Positions 8,386 through 18,556 are shown, counted from the first letter of the stretch. The stretch: 64,000 nt of DNA from Shewanella nanhaiensis (GCF_019457885.1 NZ_JAHZST010000013.1:62001-126000), one strand, 5' to 3'. Program-made: numbers and translations. Notes: generated from the sequence alone by a model not told the origin.

Positions 8386-9368
8386 TGCAGATCCCCTCCC
8401 TACTCAAAATCACCATCGTCTTCACCCTATGCGTCATATTGATGGGGGCTTATACCAGATTATCCGATGCAGGTCTCGGATGTCCCGACTGGCCAGGATG
8501 TTATGGCATGCTAAAGGTGCCGAGCCAAGCTCATGAACTCTCTCAAGTGCAAACTACTTTTCCTGGCCATGAGGTAGAACCCAAAAAAGCCTGGTTGGAG
8601 ATGATACATAGGTATATCGCTGGCGCTCTTGGTTTATTGGTACTGCTGATCTTTATTCTCTGTCTGAAAAAGGATGAGGCCCCTAAGAAGTTACCTGGAT
8701 TGATCGCACTATTAATCGTGTTTCAAGCAGCCCTTGGTATGTGGACAGTCACAATGAAGCTCATGCCCGTCGTGGTGATGTCCCACCTTATCGGGGGGTT
8801 TAGTTTAATAGCTTTACTGCTACTACTTTATTTGCGAACTAAGCCATTGAGGATCCCTGGAGGAGACGCCGTTGCTCGTAAACTTGCTCCTCTCGCGTTA
8901 ATTTGCTTAGGAGTATTAATTCTACAGATCATTATTGGAGGCTGGACCTCCTCAAACTATGCGGCCCTTGCTTGCACAACCTTACCTATTTGTGAAGGTG
9001 ACTGGTATAACAATCTAAAGCTAGCTCAAGCTTTTAACCCATTTCAGGGTGAGCATGATACCTATGAGTTTGGAGTATTAGATTATGCTTCGAGAATGAC
9101 AATACATGTTGTCCATCGATTTTGGGCAGTCGTAACCGTTGCGATGCTATTTTGGCTAGCTTTTAAGTTATACCAACAATCTCAATCTTCACTACTAAAG
9201 CGTTCCGCTTTACTACTGGTTTTACTCGTATGCTTACAGGTTGCGCTAGGAATAAGCAATGTCGTGCTTCACCTGCCCTTAGGCGTTGCAGTTTCACATA
9301 ATGCCGGCGCAGCCTTGTTACTACTTAACTTAGTCTTCATTAACTACGCGCTGTGGCGAAAAGCATAA
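8385..9368 (+). CDS. ctaA: Haem A synthase (COX15/CtaA)
   Basis: CtaA oxidises the C8 methyl of haem O to a formyl group, giving haem A for the oxidase. The 327-residue protein is predicted to have eight membrane helices in two four-helix halves. Haem-ligand His residues are visible in EMIHRYIAG (first half), MSHLIGG, VVHRFWAV and VSHNAGA. The N-terminal TRLSDAGLGCPDWPGCYG motif is diagnostic. It acts right after CtaB, the next gene. Confidence 0.97.
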   Translation: MQIPSLLKITIVFTLCVILMGAYTRLSDAGLGCPDWPGCYGMLKVPSQAHELSQVQTTFPGHEVEPKKAWLEMIHRYIAGALGLLVLLIFILCLKKDEAPKKLPGLIALLIVFQAALGMWTVTMKLMPVVVMSHLIGGFSLIALLLLLYLRTKPLRIPGGDAVARKLAPLALICLGVLILQIIIGGWTSSNYAALACTTLPICEGDWYNNLKLAQAFNPFQGEHDTYEFGVLDYASRMTIHVVHRFWAVVTVAMLFWLAFKLYQQSQSSLLKRSALLLVLLVCLQVALGISNVVLHLPLGVAVSHNAGAALLLLNLVFINYALWRKA

Positions 9369-9470
9369 AAAATGAGCTATGACAAAAGCCAATACAGCTA
9401 TTTGATTAACAGAATTGATTACGCACTATAACTAGACAACACGGCGTAACGCCAATGCAGGGGATTAGCC

Positions 9471-10379
9471 ATGGCAAAACCACTTTCTATACCATCGAGT
9501 GACACCCAAAGCCAACCACTTCAATGGCGCGCCTATTATGAGATGACAAAGCCTAAAGTTGTCGCCTTAATGCTACTGACTGTTCTGGTAGGAATGTGTC
9601 TGGCACTACCTGGGGCTGTGCCATTACAACCATTAATCTTTGGACTTCTTGGTATAGGTATGATGGCTGGCGCAGCAGCCGCCTTTAACCATCTAATCGA
9701 TCGACGCATCGATGGATTGATGGCTCGTACTTATAACCGACCTCTTCCCAAGGGACGTGTTTCGATAACGAAAGCGTTAACCTTCTCTATCTCTCTTGCT
9801 GTTATGGGTTTTGTTTTACTTTACACCTTGGTCAATGAGCTAACCGCTTGGTTAACCTTCGCCAGCTTACTTGGTTATGCCGTTGTTTATACGGCCTACC
9901 TAAAGCGAGCAACGCCACAGAATATCGTTGTTGGCGGATTAGCTGGCGCCATGCCACCACTACTAGGCTGGACATCGGTGACTGGGGAGTTTCACGGCAA
10001 CGCCCTGTTACTGGTCATCATTATTTTCGCTTGGACTCCACCCCACTTCTGGGCGTTAGCCATTCACAGAAAGGCTGAATACGCCAAAGTCGATATCCCC
10101 ATGCTACCAGTCACTCATGGTACGGAGTTTACCAAAACCTGTATCTTGCTTTACACCATACTGCTTGCAATCGCATGCCTTCTCCCCGTTTTGGTTGGCA
10201 TGTGTGGCCCATTATATCTGGTTGGTTCAACGCTTTTGAGTTGCGGCTTTATCTATAAATCTTGGGAGCTGAAATTTGATGATAAACCAGGTTTGGCGAT
10301 GCAAGTTTTTCGCTTCTCTATCTATCACTTAATGCTGTTATTCATCGTGCTGTTAGTCGATCACTACCTTTGGGTTTAA
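9471..10379 (+). CDS. ctaB: Protoheme IX farnesyltransferase (haem O synthase)
   Basis: This UbiA-family prenyltransferase adds a farnesyl group to haem B to make haem O (also called CyoE). The 302-residue, multi-helix product shows the two aspartate-rich prenyl-diphosphate sites: NHLIDRRIDGLMARTYNRPLP, and in the second half IHRKAEYAKVDIPMLP. ATG at 9471 follows GGGGA. It lies 102 bp after ctaA and 30 bp before sco, so it probably belongs to the same transcription unit. Confidence 0.97.
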   Translation: MAKPLSIPSSDTQSQPLQWRAYYEMTKPKVVALMLLTVLVGMCLALPGAVPLQPLIFGLLGIGMMAGAAAAFNHLIDRRIDGLMARTYNRPLPKGRVSITKALTFSISLAVMGFVLLYTLVNELTAWLTFASLLGYAVVYTAYLKRATPQNIVVGGLAGAMPPLLGWTSVTGEFHGNALLLVIIIFAWTPPHFWALAIHRKAEYAKVDIPMLPVTHGTEFTKTCILLYTILLAIACLLPVLVGMCGPLYLVGSTLLSCGFIYKSWELKFDDKPGLAMQVFRFSIYHLMLLFIVLLVDHYLWV

Positions 10380-10409
10380 GCGTTATCAATAGCAAAATAG
10401 GATCGGTTT

Positions 10410-11051
10410 ATGAGTAAACGGTTAACAGTTGCAGTTTCAATAATACTCGGCTTAGCTCTTTTAGGACTAGGCGTTGCGGCTGCTATCCAGTTTAAGTCTC
10501 ATCAAACTAATCCTGAGCTCGCAACTAGCTTTATCTTTCCAACAGCAAAAAAATTAGCGCCTTTTTCTCTAAAAGATCAACATGGAAATCCATTTTCAAA
10601 TTCACAGCTTGCCGATAAATGGAGTCTATTTTTCATTGGTTATACTTCATGTCCTGACGTATGCCCTACAACCATGGGGAAACTCAGCGCGGCTTACCCC
10701 GAGCTATTAAAAGATATCGATCTGCAAATTATCTTTCTCTCTGTTGATCCTCAACGAGACACCCAAGAGAAACTACTCGCTTATATGGATTTTTTTAACC
10801 CCGAATTCACTGCTATTACCGGTGAGCATGCCCAACTTTTTCCGCTAACTCGCGACTTAGGCTTTGTTTACGCCATGGTTGGAGAGGGAGAGAATTATCA
10901 AGTAGATCATAGTGCTTCCATGGCACTTATCTCACCAGAAGGAAGAAAAGTTGCCATCATAAAACCTAAATCTTCGACACCTGGAACTCTGCCACAAATT
11001 TTAACTAAAAACTTAATCTCAGATATAGGAAAAATTGTTCGTAGCTACTAA
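10410..11051 (+). CDS. SCO1/SenC family copper chaperone
   Basis: SCO proteins metallate or reduce the CuA site of subunit II. The 213-residue product has an N-terminal membrane anchor (about 7-27) and a thioredoxin fold with the copper ligands C81 and C85 (SCPDVCP) and H167 (VDHSAS). FLSVDPQRDT is also typical. It closes the oxidase locus; the next 190 bp contain no gene. Confidence 0.96.
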   Translation: MSKRLTVAVSIILGLALLGLGVAAAIQFKSHQTNPELATSFIFPTAKKLAPFSLKDQHGNPFSNSQLADKWSLFFIGYTSCPDVCPTTMGKLSAAYPELLKDIDLQIIFLSVDPQRDTQEKLLAYMDFFNPEFTAITGEHAQLFPLTRDLGFVYAMVGEGENYQVDHSASMALISPEGRKVAIIKPKSSTPGTLPQILTKNLISDIGKIVRSY

Positions 11052-11243
11052 GGTTATACATCTATAATACAACAACTTACAAGAATAAACGCTACCTCCT
11101 CTAAGCCACTATCCTCCTCCCTATACATATCTCTTAACTAAATGTATTCGAAAAAATTTATTCCAAAAGAGGAAATACTCCTGTTTGCCTACTATCTTTT
11201 GATCTTGCAGGGATGGACAAAAGTAATCCAAAGGAAAAATTAA

Positions 11244-11540
11244 ATGTCGGATCAAACTATTAAATTGGATTCAGAGATAACGATTCGAAATATTCAGCCT
11301 GTATTTGCTCAACTTTGTGAGTTATTTACACAAGCAGAAATACTTCATATCGATGCAAGTCAATTATCTAGAGTGGACACAGCTGGTGCACAACTGCTTC
11401 ACCTTTTTTCCAAAACATGTGATGCCCGTTCTCTGAAGGTAGATTGGCTAGGTTGCCAAGATGACCTTTTAGCAAGTTTAGGAGAACTAGGGATCTCACT
11501 CCCGCACCTAAAAGTGGATACGCTTGAGGAGGATACCTAA
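11244..11540 (+). CDS. STAS domain protein (anti-sigma antagonist-like) of the chemotaxis operon
   Basis: The 98-residue product is a single STAS domain. The phosphorylation-site region reads RVDTAGAQLL, with Thr in place of the usual Ser. STAS proteins bind partner kinases or nucleotides; here the partner is unknown. The ATG has AAGGA about eight bases upstream, and the stop overlaps the cheY ATG (TAATG), so it is coupled to cheY. Small STAS genes heading chemotaxis operons are known in Shewanella, Vibrio and Pseudomonas relatives, which argues for a regulatory part in this pathway (inference). Confidence 0.85.
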   Translation: MSDQTIKLDSEITIRNIQPVFAQLCELFTQAEILHIDASQLSRVDTAGAQLLHLFSKTCDARSLKVDWLGCQDDLLASLGELGISLPHLKVDTLEEDT

Positions 11541-11902
11541 TGAAAAAAATACTTGCCGTCGATGATTCGGCTTCAATGCGCCAAATGGTTGGATTTACAT
11601 TAAAAACAGCTGGATTTGATGTAACAGAGGCCTGTGATGGGGATGAAGCACTTAAGGCTGCTCAAGTTGGGGAGTTTGATCTCGTTATCTCCGACGTCAA
11701 CATGCCTGTGATGGATGGATTAACCTTAATCCGCAATTTACGAACACTTCCAGCTTACAAGTTTACTCCTTTATTAATGTTAACAACTGAATCAGGAGTT
11801 GATAAGAAACATGAAGGTCGTTCTGCAGGGGCAACTGGTTGGATAGTAAAACCATTTAACCCAGATCAACTGCTTGCAACAGTACGGAAAGTACTAGGTT
11901 AA
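11540..11902 (+). CDS. cheY: Chemotaxis response regulator CheY
   Basis: A 120-residue single receiver domain. The phosphoacceptor is D52 (ISDVNMP), the acidic pocket is VDDSASMR (D8, D9), and the Thr/Lys switch residues lie in MLTTES and IVKPFNP. It should be phosphorylated by the CheA encoded 34 bp downstream. Whether it binds the flagellar motor or acts as a phosphate sink cannot be told from sequence. Confidence 0.95.
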   Translation: MKKILAVDDSASMRQMVGFTLKTAGFDVTEACDGDEALKAAQVGEFDLVISDVNMPVMDGLTLIRNLRTLPAYKFTPLLMLTTESGVDKKHEGRSAGATGWIVKPFNPDQLLATVRKVLG

Positions 11903-11936
11903 TCACAATACATGGACCTATCGGTGGCAACTAAAT

Positions 11937-13970
11937 ATGGAAATAGATCTTAGTCAATTTAGCCAGGTGTTTTTTGAAGAGAGCTTAGAAGGGCTGGAAA
12001 GTATGGAGTCTGAACTCCTGAAACTTGAAGTCAATCAGCCCGATGATGAATCCATTAACACCATCTTTAGAGCTGCCCACTCTATTAAAGGCGGTAGTGC
12101 AACGTTTGGTTTCACTCAAGTTGCTGACTACACTCACCTACTTGAGACACTTCTCGACGAAATAAGAGATGGTCGCCGTCAGATGACGACTGATCACCAA
12201 GATATGTTACTTCTATCGGTCGACCTATTACGCAATATGATAGACGCGTTAATGCGTAAAGTTGATTTCGAAGACCCTTTACTAGCACAGCTAGAAACGA
12301 GGTTTACTTCAGCCCTTGCACAAAACTCATCAGACTCGGAAGAGGAGCATAATTCGGCAGAATCAAGCAGTGAGGAGAGTACCCCCAGAAACACGACTTG
12401 GATAATTGACTTTCAACCAGGCATAGACATTCTGAGATGCGGTAACGACCCAAGTTTAATGTTTAATGAGCTAAGACTTCTAGGTGAATTAGAGGTTATT
12501 TTAGTCGACTCCACACTCCCCGACTTCTCTGATATGGACCCTGAAGCCTGCTATCTCCATTGGCAGCTTACCTTAGTGACAGACAAGCCTTTAGAGCAGA
12601 TAAAAGAGGTGTTCGAATGGGTCGAAGATGAATGCACAATTAATTATCACCAAGAGACAGATACACAGGTTAAAGAGCAAGTTGAAGAGGTAGGAGCTCC
12701 CGCTACCATTGAGACATCTTCTAGCACAGAGGTTATTGCTAAACCTAAGGCTGTTGCACCAGCAAAGACACCTGATGGGGGCTCAATTCGTGTCAGTATC
12801 GAAAAAATAGACCTTCTTATCAATATGGTCGGAGAGCTAGTCATAACGCAGGCAATGCTTGGCCAAATAGGCCAGCAAGATACGATCGATGAGGAGTCCC
12901 TACTTTCAATGAAACAGGGACTAGAACAGCTAGCCTCACATACCCGAGATCTGCAAGAAAGCGTTATGCAGATCCGTATGCTCCCCATCAGCTTCGCCTT
13001 TAACCGCTTTCCTAGGCTCGTTCGTGATATAGGTCAGCAGCTAGGAAAACAGGTCGAGCTCATTCTCAAAGGGGAGGACACCGAGCTAGATAAAACTGTG
13101 ATGGAAAAAATAGTCGACCCTATGGTTCACCTTGTCAGAAACTCCTTAGATCACGGTCTTGAAACCCCTGAAGTCAGAGTAGGTAAAGGTAAGCCTGAAC
13201 AAGGAAGCATCACCCTCAACGCTTTTCATCAAGGCGGTAACATCATCATAGAGATCATTGATGATGGGGCTGGGCTCGACACCCAGCTTATTCATAAAAA
13301 AGCGATCGATAAAGGATTGGTAACTGAAGATGAAGAGTTGAGTGAAGATGCCATTCATCAACTTATCTTTAAAGCAGGATTTTCAACCGCAGAGGCAGTT
13401 TCTGATCTCTCAGGCCGCGGCGTCGGCATGGATGTGGTTCGCCGAAATATCCATGAACTCAATGGCACGATAGAGCTTAAATCAGTTAAAGATAAAGGAA
13501 GTCGCTTCACAATTCGCTTACCTCTGACCTTAGCTATACTTGATGGACAGTTAGTGAGAGTTGGAAAACACACTTATGTCGTTCCCTTAGTGTCTATTCA
13601 TGAGTCTTTACAAGTTGAAGAGCAGAGAATTAATCGCATCAGCGAGAGTCACGAACTGATCAGACTCAGAGAAGAGTACCTTCCAGTCGTTAAAGTATTT
13701 CAAGAGTTTGGGCACGAAGCAGATTTTCAAGAGATCAGAGACGGCTTAGTCATGGTGGTGGACTCGAACAACGAGAAAATAGGTCTACTTGTTGATGAGC
13801 TTCTTTCACAACAACAGGTTGTCATCAAAAGCCTAGAAGACAACTACAGCAAGGTACCTGGTGTATCAGGTGCAACTATTTTAGGTGACGGTACTGTGGC
13901 TCTTATTATCGATATATCCGGACTAGTGGCATTAGCCGGAATAGCTAATATGAAAGAACATGCAGCTTAA
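11937..13970 (+). CDS. cheA: Chemotaxis histidine kinase CheA
   Basis: The 677-residue product has the full CheA domain order. P1 Hpt domain holds the phosphorylated H48 in AAHSIKGG. A poorly conserved P2-like middle follows (about 150-260), then the P3 dimerisation helices starting near DLLINMVGELV. The P4 ATPase has N box HLVRNSLDHG, G1 DDGAGLD and G2 GRGVGMDVV. A C-terminal P5 CheW-like domain completes it. It phosphorylates CheY and CheB of this operon under receptor control. Confidence 0.97.
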   Translation: MEIDLSQFSQVFFEESLEGLESMESELLKLEVNQPDDESINTIFRAAHSIKGGSATFGFTQVADYTHLLETLLDEIRDGRRQMTTDHQDMLLLSVDLLRNMIDALMRKVDFEDPLLAQLETRFTSALAQNSSDSEEEHNSAESSSEESTPRNTTWIIDFQPGIDILRCGNDPSLMFNELRLLGELEVILVDSTLPDFSDMDPEACYLHWQLTLVTDKPLEQIKEVFEWVEDECTINYHQETDTQVKEQVEEVGAPATIETSSSTEVIAKPKAVAPAKTPDGGSIRVSIEKIDLLINMVGELVITQAMLGQIGQQDTIDEESLLSMKQGLEQLASHTRDLQESVMQIRMLPISFAFNRFPRLVRDIGQQLGKQVELILKGEDTELDKTVMEKIVDPMVHLVRNSLDHGLETPEVRVGKGKPEQGSITLNAFHQGGNIIIEIIDDGAGLDTQLIHKKAIDKGLVTEDEELSEDAIHQLIFKAGFSTAEAVSDLSGRGVGMDVVRRNIHELNGTIELKSVKDKGSRFTIRLPLTLAILDGQLVRVGKHTYVVPLVSIHESLQVEEQRINRISESHELIRLREEYLPVVKVFQEFGHEADFQEIRDGLVMVVDSNNEKIGLLVDELLSQQQVVIKSLEDNYSKVPGVSGATILGDGTVALIIDISGLVALAGIANMKEHAA

Positions 13971-14018
13971 AACAGGAATGGATATTTAAAACGTATTCAA
14001 GGATTGACGGAGCTTGAT

Positions 14019-14570
14019 ATGACACAAACAACCCAACAAGAACAAGCCATTATAGATGATATCAGCCAGCAATACCTAACATTCATCATGGCTAGTGAAG
14101 AGTATGGGGTAGATATACTTTCGGTACAAGAGATCAGAGGTTGGGAAGCTACAACCATCATCCCAAACTCCCCTAGCCATGTTAAAGGGGTTATCAACCT
14201 TAGAGGCACTATCGTTCCCATTATCGATCTAAGGCAGAGATTCGGCATTGAAACCTTAGAGTATGGGGCAACCACAGTGGTCATTGTTGTCAAAGTTGCT
14301 ATCGCTAGTGATCACAAGGTGATCGGCATAGTTGTCGATGCCGTATCAGATGTGTTCAGTGTTAATCATAGTGATGTTCGCTGCGCTCCAGATTTTGGTG
14401 ATGAGACAGATCTAGGCTTTATAAAGGGACTGACCAACACTGAAGATAAGATGGTGATTCTCTTGGATATTAACAAGCTTCTTGGCAGCGAGATACTGCC
14501 TGAAGCATCTCAACTTTCTAACCTAATTCATAATATCGATGCTCAGCAGCCACAAGTGGTCAATGAATAA
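14019..14570 (+). CDS. cheW: Chemotaxis coupling protein CheW
   Basis: A 183-residue CheW domain protein linking receptors to CheA. Motifs: EYGVDILSVQEIRGW, the NLRGTIVPIIDLRQRFG core and GIVVDAVSDV. ATG at 14019 has GGAG at 14009-14012; the in-frame TTG at 14004 is unlikely. It is slightly longer than E. coli CheW (167) because of its N- and C-terminal tails. It sits 24 bp before the receptor gene. Confidence 0.95.
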   Translation: MTQTTQQEQAIIDDISQQYLTFIMASEEYGVDILSVQEIRGWEATTIIPNSPSHVKGVINLRGTIVPIIDLRQRFGIETLEYGATTVVIVVKVAIASDHKVIGIVVDAVSDVFSVNHSDVRCAPDFGDETDLGFIKGLTNTEDKMVILLDINKLLGSEILPEASQLSNLIHNIDAQQPQVVNE

Positions 14571-14593
14571 ACTGATATAACGAGGATAAACGA

Positions 14594-17575
14594 ATGGAAG
14601 CAAACTACGCCAACATATCAAACACTAAAACCTTACCGATTGCAGGTTTGGTGGTCAGTGCTATTGCCTTAGCCTTATCCTTAGCGGGACAAGCAACAAG
14701 TTGGATAGCAGCAGCTCAGGTTCTCGCTATCTTATTAATTGCTGCCGGCCTAATAAAGTTAAATCAGTGGCAAAAGCAAACAGATCAAGCGCTCAATGAG
14801 GTCAGCAACGCCTTACTTAATAATGAGCCTCCGCACTTTTCAGATATCGACTTGCCTAGCTGGGATCTACTGACAAGTAGAATAGAGGAGTTGCATCATA
14901 AAAGGCAAAAAGATGAAACGACCATCAAGGCACTAGATGTCTGCCAAGCTAATGTCATGATGGCTGACGCTGACTTTAACATTGCTTATATGAATGACTC
15001 AGTCACCGAAATGCTTAGCCAAAATGAAAAGACACTCCAAAAAACCTTATCTAATTTCGATACGAAAAACCTTATTGGTAAAAGCATCGATATGTTTCAT
15101 AGCAACCCTGCTCACCAAAGAAGAGTGCTAGAAAGCCTAAACAGTAGTTATGAGGCAAACATTGAAGTTGCGGGCTTAAAGTTTAACCTGATAGCCAGTC
15201 CTATTTTTGTAAACGGAAAACGCACGGGGACTGTCGTTGAGTGGCAGGATATGACAGAAAAACTAGCCAAGGAGGCTGAAGAAAAAAGGATTACAGCAGA
15301 AACAGGCCGCGTAAAACAAGCACTAGATGTATGTAAGGCCAATGTCATGATGGCGGATGCTAACTACGACATAGTCTACTTCAATGACTCTCTGAAAGAG
15401 ATGCTAACCGAAAATGAACGCACTCTGCAGGAGAGCCTAAGTAAATTCGATATGTCTACACTTATGGGCTCCAATATCGATATCTTCCATAAAAACCCAG
15501 CTCATCAACGAGGTATGCTAGATAGGCTCACCGATACCTATGAAACAGATATTGTCGTATCCGGCCTTACTTTTAGCTTAACAGCAACCCCAGTATTCGA
15601 TAAGGGGAAACGAACAGGAACAGTAGTCGAGTGGCAAGATATTACCGCAAAACTCGCTAAAGAAGCCGAAGATAAACGCTTAGCAGCAGATACTGGAAGG
15701 GTCAAACAGGCACTTGATGTCTGTAAAGCTAACGTTATGATGGCAAACTCAGATTATGAGATCATCTATTTCAATGATTCACTTAAGGCCATGCTTTCCG
15801 ATAACGAGCGTAGGCTACAGAAGACGCTAAGCCGATTCGATATGTCTACACTGATGGGATCTAATATCGATATATTCCATAAAAACCCCAGCCATCAACG
15901 TAACATGTTAGATAAACTCACCAGTACCTATGAAACAAGCATCAAGGTTTCAGGCCTAACCTTTAATTTAATCGCGACCCCAGTATTTAATAACGGTGAA
16001 CGAACAGGTACGGTTGTCGAATGGCTAGATGTAACGGCTAAATTAGCCAAAGAGGCTGAGGAGCAGAAGCTCGCAGCAGAGAATACACGGATTAAGCAAG
16101 CCCTAGATAGCGTTTCAGCTAATACAATGGTAGCGGACGCCGATCTTAATATTATCTATATGAACAACGCTGTATCCAATATGTTTAGAACAGCACAAGC
16201 AGATATAGTAAAAGATCTGCCTAACTTCGATGCTAACAATCTCATAGGCGTCAATATAGATGGTTTCCATAAGAATCCGAGTCATCAGCGTAATCTATTA
16301 GCAAACCTTACCAGTACCTATTCAAGTCAGCTAAACGTTGGAGGACGTACCTTTAAGGTTGTTGCCAACCCAATAAGAGACACCAACGGCGACAAGATTG
16401 GCACAGTAGTAGAGTGGACAGATCGTACCGCTGAAGTAGCGATTGAACATGAGATAGACACCATCATATCTGCAGCAGCTGCTGGTGACTTAAGTCATAG
16501 AGTGTCTACCGATGGTAAAGAGGGTTTCTTCCTTAATCTATCCAATGGACTTAACCGTCTAGTCGGTATTGCAGATAGCGTTATCTCAGATGTGGTTAAC
16601 ATGTTTGACGGCCTTGCTAAAGGCGACTTAACCCGCCAGATAAACGGAGATTACGATGGACAGTTCCGTAAACTGCAAACAGATGCAAACGCGACAGCAT
16701 CGAGGCTAACAGAGGTAATAGGAGGCATTAACGAGTCAGCTAATACGGTGACATCTGGTGCCGAAGAGATAGCCCAAGGTAACTCAGATCTTAGTCAGCG
16801 AACCGAAGAGCAAGCAGCCTCTCTCGAAGAGACAGCATCGAGTATGGAGGAGATGACGGCCACTGTAACCCAAAGTGCCCAAAATGCGACACTGGCAAAT
16901 GAGTTAGCTCAGGAGGCCAATACTAAAGCAGATCATGGCGGTAAGGTTGTAGAGCAAGCTGTGACAGCTATGGAAGCCATTAATGACTCCAGTAAACGTA
17001 TCTCAGATATTATCGGTGTTATCGACGAAATCGCATTCCAAACTAACTTATTGGCACTAAACGCAGCAGTCGAGGCCGCAAGAGCTGGTGAGCAGGGACG
17101 AGGTTTTGCCGTCGTTGCCGGAGAAGTTCGAAATCTAGCACAGCGAAGTGCTGGAGCCGCTAAGGAGATTAAAGAGCTGATACGCGATAGCGTAGGTAAA
17201 GTCACAGATGGTACTCAACTGGTGAATCAATCGGGAGAAACACTGCAAGACATAGTACAAGCCGTCACAAAAGTGGCAGATATGATAAGCCAAATTAGTA
17301 TTGCATCAGATCAGCAGTCCTCAGGCATTCAGGAAGTTAATAAAGCAATTTCTCAAATGGATGAGATGACTCAACAAAATGCAGCACTGGTTGAAGAGGT
17401 ATCTGCTGCTGGGGATGCTATGGCAGAGCAGGCCCGTAATATGAAGACTCAGCTCAGCTTCTTCCAAGCTAAAGAGCAAACGAGTTCAGGCCTCACTTCA
17501 GCGCCACTAGCATTAGTTTCTGGCGATTCCCATGGCAACCTCAATATTAGTGATGAAGAGTGGAATGAATTTTAG
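14594..17575 (+). CDS. Methyl-accepting chemotaxis protein with four tandem PAS domains
   Basis: A 993-residue receptor. Two membrane helices (about 13-32 and 35-54) with almost no periplasmic loop mean that sensing is cytoplasmic. Four PAS units follow at a strict 130-residue period, each starting at ALD (residues 113, 243, 373, 503). Each carries a conserved FHxNPxHQR segment and ends in TGTVVEW; the middle two are most alike. A HAMP-like linker (about 620-680) leads to the signalling tip EIAFQTNLLALNAAVEAARA (811-830). The C terminus ends W990-N-E-F993, fitting the WxxF pentapeptide that tethers CheR/CheB. Its place between cheW and cheR suggests it is the dedicated receptor. Ligand or cofactor unknown; redox, oxygen or energy sensing is only an analogy to Aer. 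Confidence 0.95.
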   Translation: MEANYANISNTKTLPIAGLVVSAIALALSLAGQATSWIAAAQVLAILLIAAGLIKLNQWQKQTDQALNEVSNALLNNEPPHFSDIDLPSWDLLTSRIEELHHKRQKDETTIKALDVCQANVMMADADFNIAYMNDSVTEMLSQNEKTLQKTLSNFDTKNLIGKSIDMFHSNPAHQRRVLESLNSSYEANIEVAGLKFNLIASPIFVNGKRTGTVVEWQDMTEKLAKEAEEKRITAETGRVKQALDVCKANVMMADANYDIVYFNDSLKEMLTENERTLQESLSKFDMSTLMGSNIDIFHKNPAHQRGMLDRLTDTYETDIVVSGLTFSLTATPVFDKGKRTGTVVEWQDITAKLAKEAEDKRLAADTGRVKQALDVCKANVMMANSDYEIIYFNDSLKAMLSDNERRLQKTLSRFDMSTLMGSNIDIFHKNPSHQRNMLDKLTSTYETSIKVSGLTFNLIATPVFNNGERTGTVVEWLDVTAKLAKEAEEQKLAAENTRIKQALDSVSANTMVADADLNIIYMNNAVSNMFRTAQADIVKDLPNFDANNLIGVNIDGFHKNPSHQRNLLANLTSTYSSQLNVGGRTFKVVANPIRDTNGDKIGTVVEWTDRTAEVAIEHEIDTIISAAAAGDLSHRVSTDGKEGFFLNLSNGLNRLVGIADSVISDVVNMFDGLAKGDLTRQINGDYDGQFRKLQTDANATASRLTEVIGGINESANTVTSGAEEIAQGNSDLSQRTEEQAASLEETASSMEEMTATVTQSAQNATLANELAQEANTKADHGGKVVEQAVTAMEAINDSSKRISDIIGVIDEIAFQTNLLALNAAVEAARAGEQGRGFAVVAGEVRNLAQRSAGAAKEIKELIRDSVGKVTDGTQLVNQSGETLQDIVQAVTKVADMISQISIASDQQSSGIQEVNKAISQMDEMTQQNAALVEEVSAAGDAMAEQARNMKTQLSFFQAKEQTSSGLTSAPLALVSGDSHGNLNISDEEWNEF

Positions 17576-17614
17576 GAGAAGCAATTGGAAATCATAGATG
17601 AAAAGGAGTTTTCT

Positions 17615-18457
17615 ATGACGAAGGCAGACTTCGAGTTTATTCGAAGTCTTGCCTACGAAAATACAGGGATAGTATTACCAGAGAGAAAAAAACACATGGT
17701 GTATTCACGACTAAGTCGTCGTCTACGCCAGCTAAATTTAAAAGACTTTACTCAATATTGCTCTTTTGTTTCAAATACTCCCGATGAACGTATTAACTTT
17801 ATTAATGCATTAACAACTAACTTAACCGCATTTTTTAGAGAGGGGCATCACTTTGACTACTTAGAACAAGTTGTCATTCCTGAGTGGCAGAAGAAAAGCA
17901 AAAAAAGACTCAGAGTTTGGTCTTCGGCATGCTCTACGGGAGAGGAGCCCTACAGTATCGCCATGACACTGGAAAAACACTTTCCTATATCTCAATGGGA
18001 TCTGAAAATTTTAGCGACCGATCTCGATACCAATGTGCTTGAAAAAGCCTCGATTGGAAGCTACTCCAGGGATTCTGTGACAAACTTGCCGGCCCGACAC
18101 CTTGATAAATATGTTCGCCACACAGCTGATAATCAACATATACAGATGCGATCAAGTATTCAAAAAATGATCCACTTTAAACAGCTCAATTTGTTAGAGA
18201 ACTGGCCAATGAATGGCCCTTTCGATGCCATATTTTGTCGCAACGTACTCATCTATTTTGATAATGAAACAAAACAAAAAATTATCGCAAAATTCAGAAA
18301 AATGCTGGGGCCACAAGGATATCTATTTATCGGACACTCGGAAACATTAGTGAACATTTCTGAAGAGTTCGATCTTATAGGGCAAACAATATACAGGCCT
18401 TTAGGGCATGGTGGTAAGAAATTGCTTAAACCCAAATTATCTGCGCACCACCTTTAA
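17615..18457 (+). CDS. cheR: Chemotaxis protein methyltransferase CheR
   Basis: CheR methylates receptor glutamates with S-adenosylmethionine. The 280-residue product has the N-terminal CheR helical domain with SRRLRQL (receptor contact) and TNLTAFFREGHHF. The SAM-binding domain shows RVWSSACSTGEEPYS, ILATDLDTN and IFCRNVLIYFD. ATG at 17615 is preceded by AAGGAG six bases away; the longer TTG start at 17585 lacks this. It follows the receptor gene by 39 bp. Confidence 0.96.
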   Translation: MTKADFEFIRSLAYENTGIVLPERKKHMVYSRLSRRLRQLNLKDFTQYCSFVSNTPDERINFINALTTNLTAFFREGHHFDYLEQVVIPEWQKKSKKRLRVWSSACSTGEEPYSIAMTLEKHFPISQWDLKILATDLDTNVLEKASIGSYSRDSVTNLPARHLDKYVRHTADNQHIQMRSSIQKMIHFKQLNLLENWPMNGPFDAIFCRNVLIYFDNETKQKIIAKFRKMLGPQGYLFIGHSETLVNISEEFDLIGQTIYRPLGHGGKKLLKPKLSAHHL

Positions 18458-18556
18458 GATATTAAGCCTTGGACATTCTGCATCTAAGCTCCAAAAGGAA
18501 TGAAATCCCTCAAACAGAGCTCTTTGTGCGGCATGATTCTAAAAAAGGAATACATT

